Source: a virus
IMG/VR virus record: IMGVR_UViG_3300044703_000136
Span: 1 to 38,967 of that record
DNA length: 38,967 nt
Reading direction: 5' to 3' (one strand)
This document shows, one piece after another, positions 36,619 through 38,967 of this stretch. The position numbers and the translations under genes were made by a program. Positions within the stretch are counted from its first letter, which is position 1. Each line of letters begins with the position of its first letter. Below the pieces are notes generated by a model, which saw only the letters and a list, made by a program, of their open reading frames with translations, did not search any database and was not told the DNA's origin.

Positions 36619-36819
36619 ATGAAAACCTTTAGACATCTACTACTCGCAACGCTCTTGATCGTCGCCGTCAGCTCCGCAGCCTTCGCCGGCGACATGCCGA
36701 CAGACATCCCGGCGCCGCCACCGCCGCCGATCGGGATGAGCTCGCAATCTCTGCCGCAATTGATCGACGTTTCATTTTGGGACAGGACAACCACCGAGTT
36801 GCTCTCCTGGATGTTCTGA
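36619..36819 (+). CDS. Short secreted proline-rich peptide precursor, 66 aa
   Basis: ATG 36619 has GAGAGGA six bases upstream and lies after the promoter at 36553-36581; the ATG at 36577 is inside the -10 box and cannot be used. Residues 1-23 are a Sec signal peptide (MKTFRH, a hydrophobic core, AFA cleavage). The mature 43 residues start GDMPTDIPAPPPPPIG and end TTTELLSWMF, with a hydrophobic C-terminus. There is no enzyme motif and the size fits a signalling or exported peptide. The only neighbour sharing its intergenic region is the TPR-HTH regulator. Alternatively a small envelope peptide. Confidence 0.72.
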   Translation: MKTFRHLLLATLLIVAVSSAAFAGDMPTDIPAPPPPPIGMSSQSLPQLIDVSFWDRTTTELLSWMF

Positions 36820-37050
36820 GCAAAACCGCTTGAAAGAGAAAAGCTGGGGAGTAGTCCTTGAGCGATGGTGGAGGTGTGTCTGGCCTATGAGCTGAATTAC
36901 TTTGGTGAGCCGTGCACGCCCTCTGACCTTGATATAAAGCTCCGAGAAAATACGCTGCCTTCCAAAAAATAGCAAGGATTATTGCTACACTCCCGTCTCT
37001 CCCAGCCCCGGGAATAGTTAACGCCCGCTCACGTTAATCAGTCAAGACTC
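36820..37050 (+). promoter_or_regulatory. Intergenic region with two dyads upstream of the secreted tape-measure-like gene
   Basis: Dyad 1 is TAGCAA-N6-TTGCTA at 36970-36987 and dyad 2 is TTAACG-N8-CGTTAA at 37018-37037, 14 bases upstream of the -35 box. Both have perfect 6-bp arms and are candidate operators. No terminator was recognised after the peptide gene. A 35-codon ORF at 36865-36972 has no ribosome-binding site at a useful distance. Confidence 0.45.
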
Positions 37051-37079
37051 TTGCCAAACTTTTAACAGGGGCGTATAGT
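37051..37079 (+). promoter_or_regulatory. Promoter of the secreted protein and integrase
   Basis: TTGCCA (37051-37056), 17 bases, TATAGT (37074-37079), followed by AGGGGGAG (37093-37100) and ATG 37105. A good sigma70 match expected to drive both the 202-aa protein and the directly abutting integrase. Confidence 0.7.
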
Positions 37080-37104
37080 CCGCGCGTTCGTTAGGGGGAG
37101 AAAA

Positions 37105-37713
37105 ATGAAATTCCTTGCGCGTCTCTTCGCCGCCTGCATCCTCGCGGGCTCACTCGCCACCGTCTCTTACGCTCAAGCAACTAATACCCGGCCGCCAACG
37201 CCTGACGATGAGGCCGTGCGGGCCATCATCGTGTTCACCCGGATTCTCGATAGCAAAGAGAAGGCTTTGGACCATGTGGCCTATCTAGCTACGTACCGCA
37301 TGCGGGCGCCGTGGCAGTTTTCCACTCTTGTTGAAATCACCCAGCGACTGGCCGTGATGGGTTTTGACATTAAGGAAGTCGACGCGTCCCTCGTCCCGTG
37401 CGGAGATATGGCCGCGGCTCTCACTACAGAAGATGACGACGAGCGTTTTGCGCGAATTGTATTTTTGATTTTTGAATTAACCGCTGGCGACTTAGACGGC
37501 CAATTAGTCCGCGATTCTCTTTTGGGCCTTGAGGGCTTGGGAGTTCCGATTACCAAGCTTCTAAGTGAGGCCACGGGGTTGAAGCCAGCAAAGGTACGGG
37601 ATCTGATTATGAACGGACGTTTGCGCGGCGGTGTGGCGAAGCGCGTCCTGCTGGACGGCTTCACACGCCACTACGGTGGCCTCGCCGCCAAACTCGCAGA
37701 CGAGAAAGACTGA
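37105..37713 (+). CDS. Secreted protein carrying a tape-measure-type domain, 202 aa
   Basis: Residues 1-24 are a Sec signal peptide (MKFLARLFAACILAGSLATV then SYAQA). From about residue 75 to 196 the sequence has the tape-measure N-terminal domain pattern: a helical segment with CGDMAAAL, then LLSEATGLKPAKVRDLIMNG and YGGLAA. Residues 153-195 align without gaps to residues 241-283 of this phage's own tape measure protein, with 23 of 43 identical. The gene has its own promoter and its stop (37711-37713) directly abuts the integrase ATG. Location with the integrase suggests expression in the lysogen. A periplasmic mimic that interferes with incoming tape measure and DNA entry is a plausible inference. 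Confidence 0.8.
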   Translation: MKFLARLFAACILAGSLATVSYAQATNTRPPTPDDEAVRAIIVFTRILDSKEKALDHVAYLATYRMRAPWQFSTLVEITQRLAVMGFDIKEVDASLVPCGDMAAALTTEDDDERFARIVFLIFELTAGDLDGQLVRDSLLGLEGLGVPITKLLSEATGLKPAKVRDLIMNGRLRGGVAKRVLLDGFTRHYGGLAAKLADEKD

Positions 37714-38967
37714 ATGCCGCGCGGAACTAAAGACGGATCCATTGTTCGCCTCGACAAGAACGGCCGCGTTACGCAGTCGGCGAAAGACACTGTCCGCTTC
37801 GTCATCAAGAAACGCTACACCGACCTGCAGGGCCGCAGCCGCGAAAAGAAACGCATTGCCTACTCCGCGACTGAGTCTCTTCGCCAGAAGCGCGCGATCG
37901 ATCGGGAGATAGAAAACGAACTCGCCGGCGTTCCCAAACCAAACGCAAGTCGCACCGTCTCCGACGCTATCGCCTGGTGCAACAAACATCGATTCAAGCC
38001 GGCCGTCTACGTTGGCAGCGTGAAGGTCGCCGGGCAGCGAACCTGGAAGGCCACGCGAAACGCACTGAAACCGGTCGAGGCTTTCATGGGTGACATGGCC
38101 ATCATGAAAGTTACCTACGACGACTTCGCCGACTACAAGGAAGAGCGGCTACGCGCTCCGGTTGTTATTCCACGGGTGAAGTTCGAAGCGGTCGGCGGCG
38201 TCCGGACTCGAGTTGATTACATTGAAACTCGCCAGCGCGCGATCGGCACTGTCAATCGTGAACTGGCCTGGGCTCATTGCGTGTTTCAGGTGGCGCTCAG
38301 AAAGAAGTGGATTACTGAGAACCCGTTCGACCAGGGCGCGCCGCTGATTCAGGTCTCCATCGAGAGCAAGCATGAGCGGATACTTTCCTATCCGGAGCAG
38401 GTCCGGCTCTTTGCTGCCTTCGAAGCCCAGAAGCGCGGTCACCTTCCTTTTGCGGTCACCTTCGCCCTCGAGACGGCGATGCGCAAAGAGGAACAGTTTC
38501 GGCTCGATCGTTTTGAAGACGTCGACCTGGAGGGCCGGTTGCTGACGGCGCTTAGCTACAAAGGCAAGCGCACCATTCGCCGGCTGGTTCCCATCACCGA
38601 GGTTTTGATGCCGCAGCTCGTCGAGCATCTGGCCTCGCACAGCAACCAGCAGGTTTTTGAAATCAACGATCCGAAGAAGTCTTTTGCCAACTCATGTGAA
38701 GACGCCGGCATTGAGGGAGTAACCTGGCACTCACTGCGCCACACGGCCATCACCCGCATGGTCCACGTGTATAAGATTCCACCGATGGACGTCATGAAGA
38801 TATCCGGCCACACAAACTGGAAGACGTTTTTTGAAACTTATGTAAACGTCGACGAAGACATGGTCCGCTCCATCGGCGCCGCGATCGACTCCGCGCGCAC
38901 CGACCCGACCGTCGCTGACTTAGAACGTTTTGAGTTGAATCCCCTGGTAACCGAAACCCCACAATGA
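37714..38967 (+). CDS. int: Tyrosine recombinase integrase, 417 aa, complete
   Basis: The catalytic set is complete: R257 (AMRKEE), K283 (SYKGKR), H339-x-x-R342 (HSLRHTAITRM), H366 (SGHTNW) and the nucleophile Y376 (FFETYVNVD). Residues 1-70 are a basic arm-type N-terminus and 80-200 the core-binding domain. The stop codon is the last base of the window, so attP or attR should lie just outside. No ribosome-binding site of its own is apparent because it begins immediately after the upstream TGA, indicating coupled translation with the secreted tape-measure-like protein. Confidence 0.93.
   Translation: MPRGTKDGSIVRLDKNGRVTQSAKDTVRFVIKKRYTDLQGRSREKKRIAYSATESLRQKRAIDREIENELAGVPKPNASRTVSDAIAWCNKHRFKPAVYVGSVKVAGQRTWKATRNALKPVEAFMGDMAIMKVTYDDFADYKEERLRAPVVIPRVKFEAVGGVRTRVDYIETRQRAIGTVNRELAWAHCVFQVALRKKWITENPFDQGAPLIQVSIESKHERILSYPEQVRLFAAFEAQKRGHLPFAVTFALETAMRKEEQFRLDRFEDVDLEGRLLTALSYKGKRTIRRLVPITEVLMPQLVEHLASHSNQQVFEINDPKKSFANSCEDAGIEGVTWHSLRHTAITRMVHVYKIPPMDVMKISGHTNWKTFFETYVNVDEDMVRSIGAAIDSARTDPTVADLERFELNPLVTETPQ

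Noticed and set aside
36865-36972. 35-codon ORF between the peptide gene and the secreted protein gene
   Set aside because: No ribosome-binding site at a workable distance; its stop lies within a dyad. Regulatory DNA is the simpler reading.
1-38967. CRISPR array, tRNA or rRNA genes, insertion sequences
   Set aside because: No regularly spaced repeats with unique spacers, no cloverleaf-like sequence and no transposase were recognised. The period-7 arrays have no spacers. A tRNA attachment site could lie just beyond the integrase.

Overview
This window is most of a temperate tailed phage with a long-tail (siphovirus-like, lambda/HK97-type) gene order, almost certainly a prophage or prophage-derived contig. 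Gene families, intermediate-to-high GC and the integrase and TPR-Fis regulator styles recall soil Acidobacteriota (Blastocatellia/Pyrinomonadales). That host call is inference from remembered protein style, not from a marker gene. No rRNA, tRNA, CRISPR array or host housekeeping gene is visible.

Layout. The right end (34.4-38.97 kb) is the lysogeny and control module. It holds a Ner/Cro-like early gene facing left, a CI-like repressor without a protease domain facing right, a 443-aa TPR protein with a C-terminal Fis-type HTH facing left, a divergent 66-aa secreted peptide gene, a secreted 202-aa protein, and a tyrosine integrase that ends exactly at the window edge. The early leftward operon (34.4 to about 24.7 kb) is tightly packed with ATGA start/stop overlaps: small Zn and HTH proteins, an excisionase-like protein, a phage metallopeptidase, a DUF5131 (Gp37/Gp68) protein, a helicase-methyltransferase fusion, a RusA-like resolvase, an ASCH-type protein and an HNH protein. 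Next come packaging genes (terminase small-subunit candidates, a C5 DNA methyltransferase, a GpA-type large terminase), head genes (lambda-type portal, a prohead protease fused to the major capsid protein), neck and tail genes (tail terminator, major tail protein, G/GT chaperone with a likely -1 frameshift, tape measure with an embedded muramidase-like domain) and tail tip genes (SGNH-hydrolase tail protein, 1033-aa hub). A two-membrane-segment holin candidate and the start of one more gene lie at the left edge. The left attachment site and probably the tail fibre and lysin genes are outside the window.

Most interesting points. (1) The divergent pair of a TPR-HTH regulator and a short Sec-signal proline-rich peptide, beside repressor and integrase, has the architecture of a peptide quorum-sensing lysis-lysogeny switch (arbitrium/RRNPP-like), though HTH class and host type differ from the known ones. 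(2) The secreted protein co-transcribed with integrase carries the same domain as the phage's own tape measure protein (23 of 43 identical residues, ungapped), which suggests an exported tape-measure mimic that could block superinfection. (3) The protease-capsid fusion has a linker with a duplicated CxCACC-x7-CCCCC motif and an internal Shine-Dalgarno/ATG for separate capsid synthesis. (4) Degenerate 7-bp tandem repeats, usually about four units, sit at eight gene junctions, and a 23-nt hairpin element occurs twice in the head region.

How it works together: in the lysogen the repressor would silence the consensus leftward promoter at 34683-34711, while the TPR/peptide pair and the exported tape-measure-like protein could sense and exclude other phages. 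On induction the long leftward transcript would make modification, recombination, packaging and virion proteins in order.
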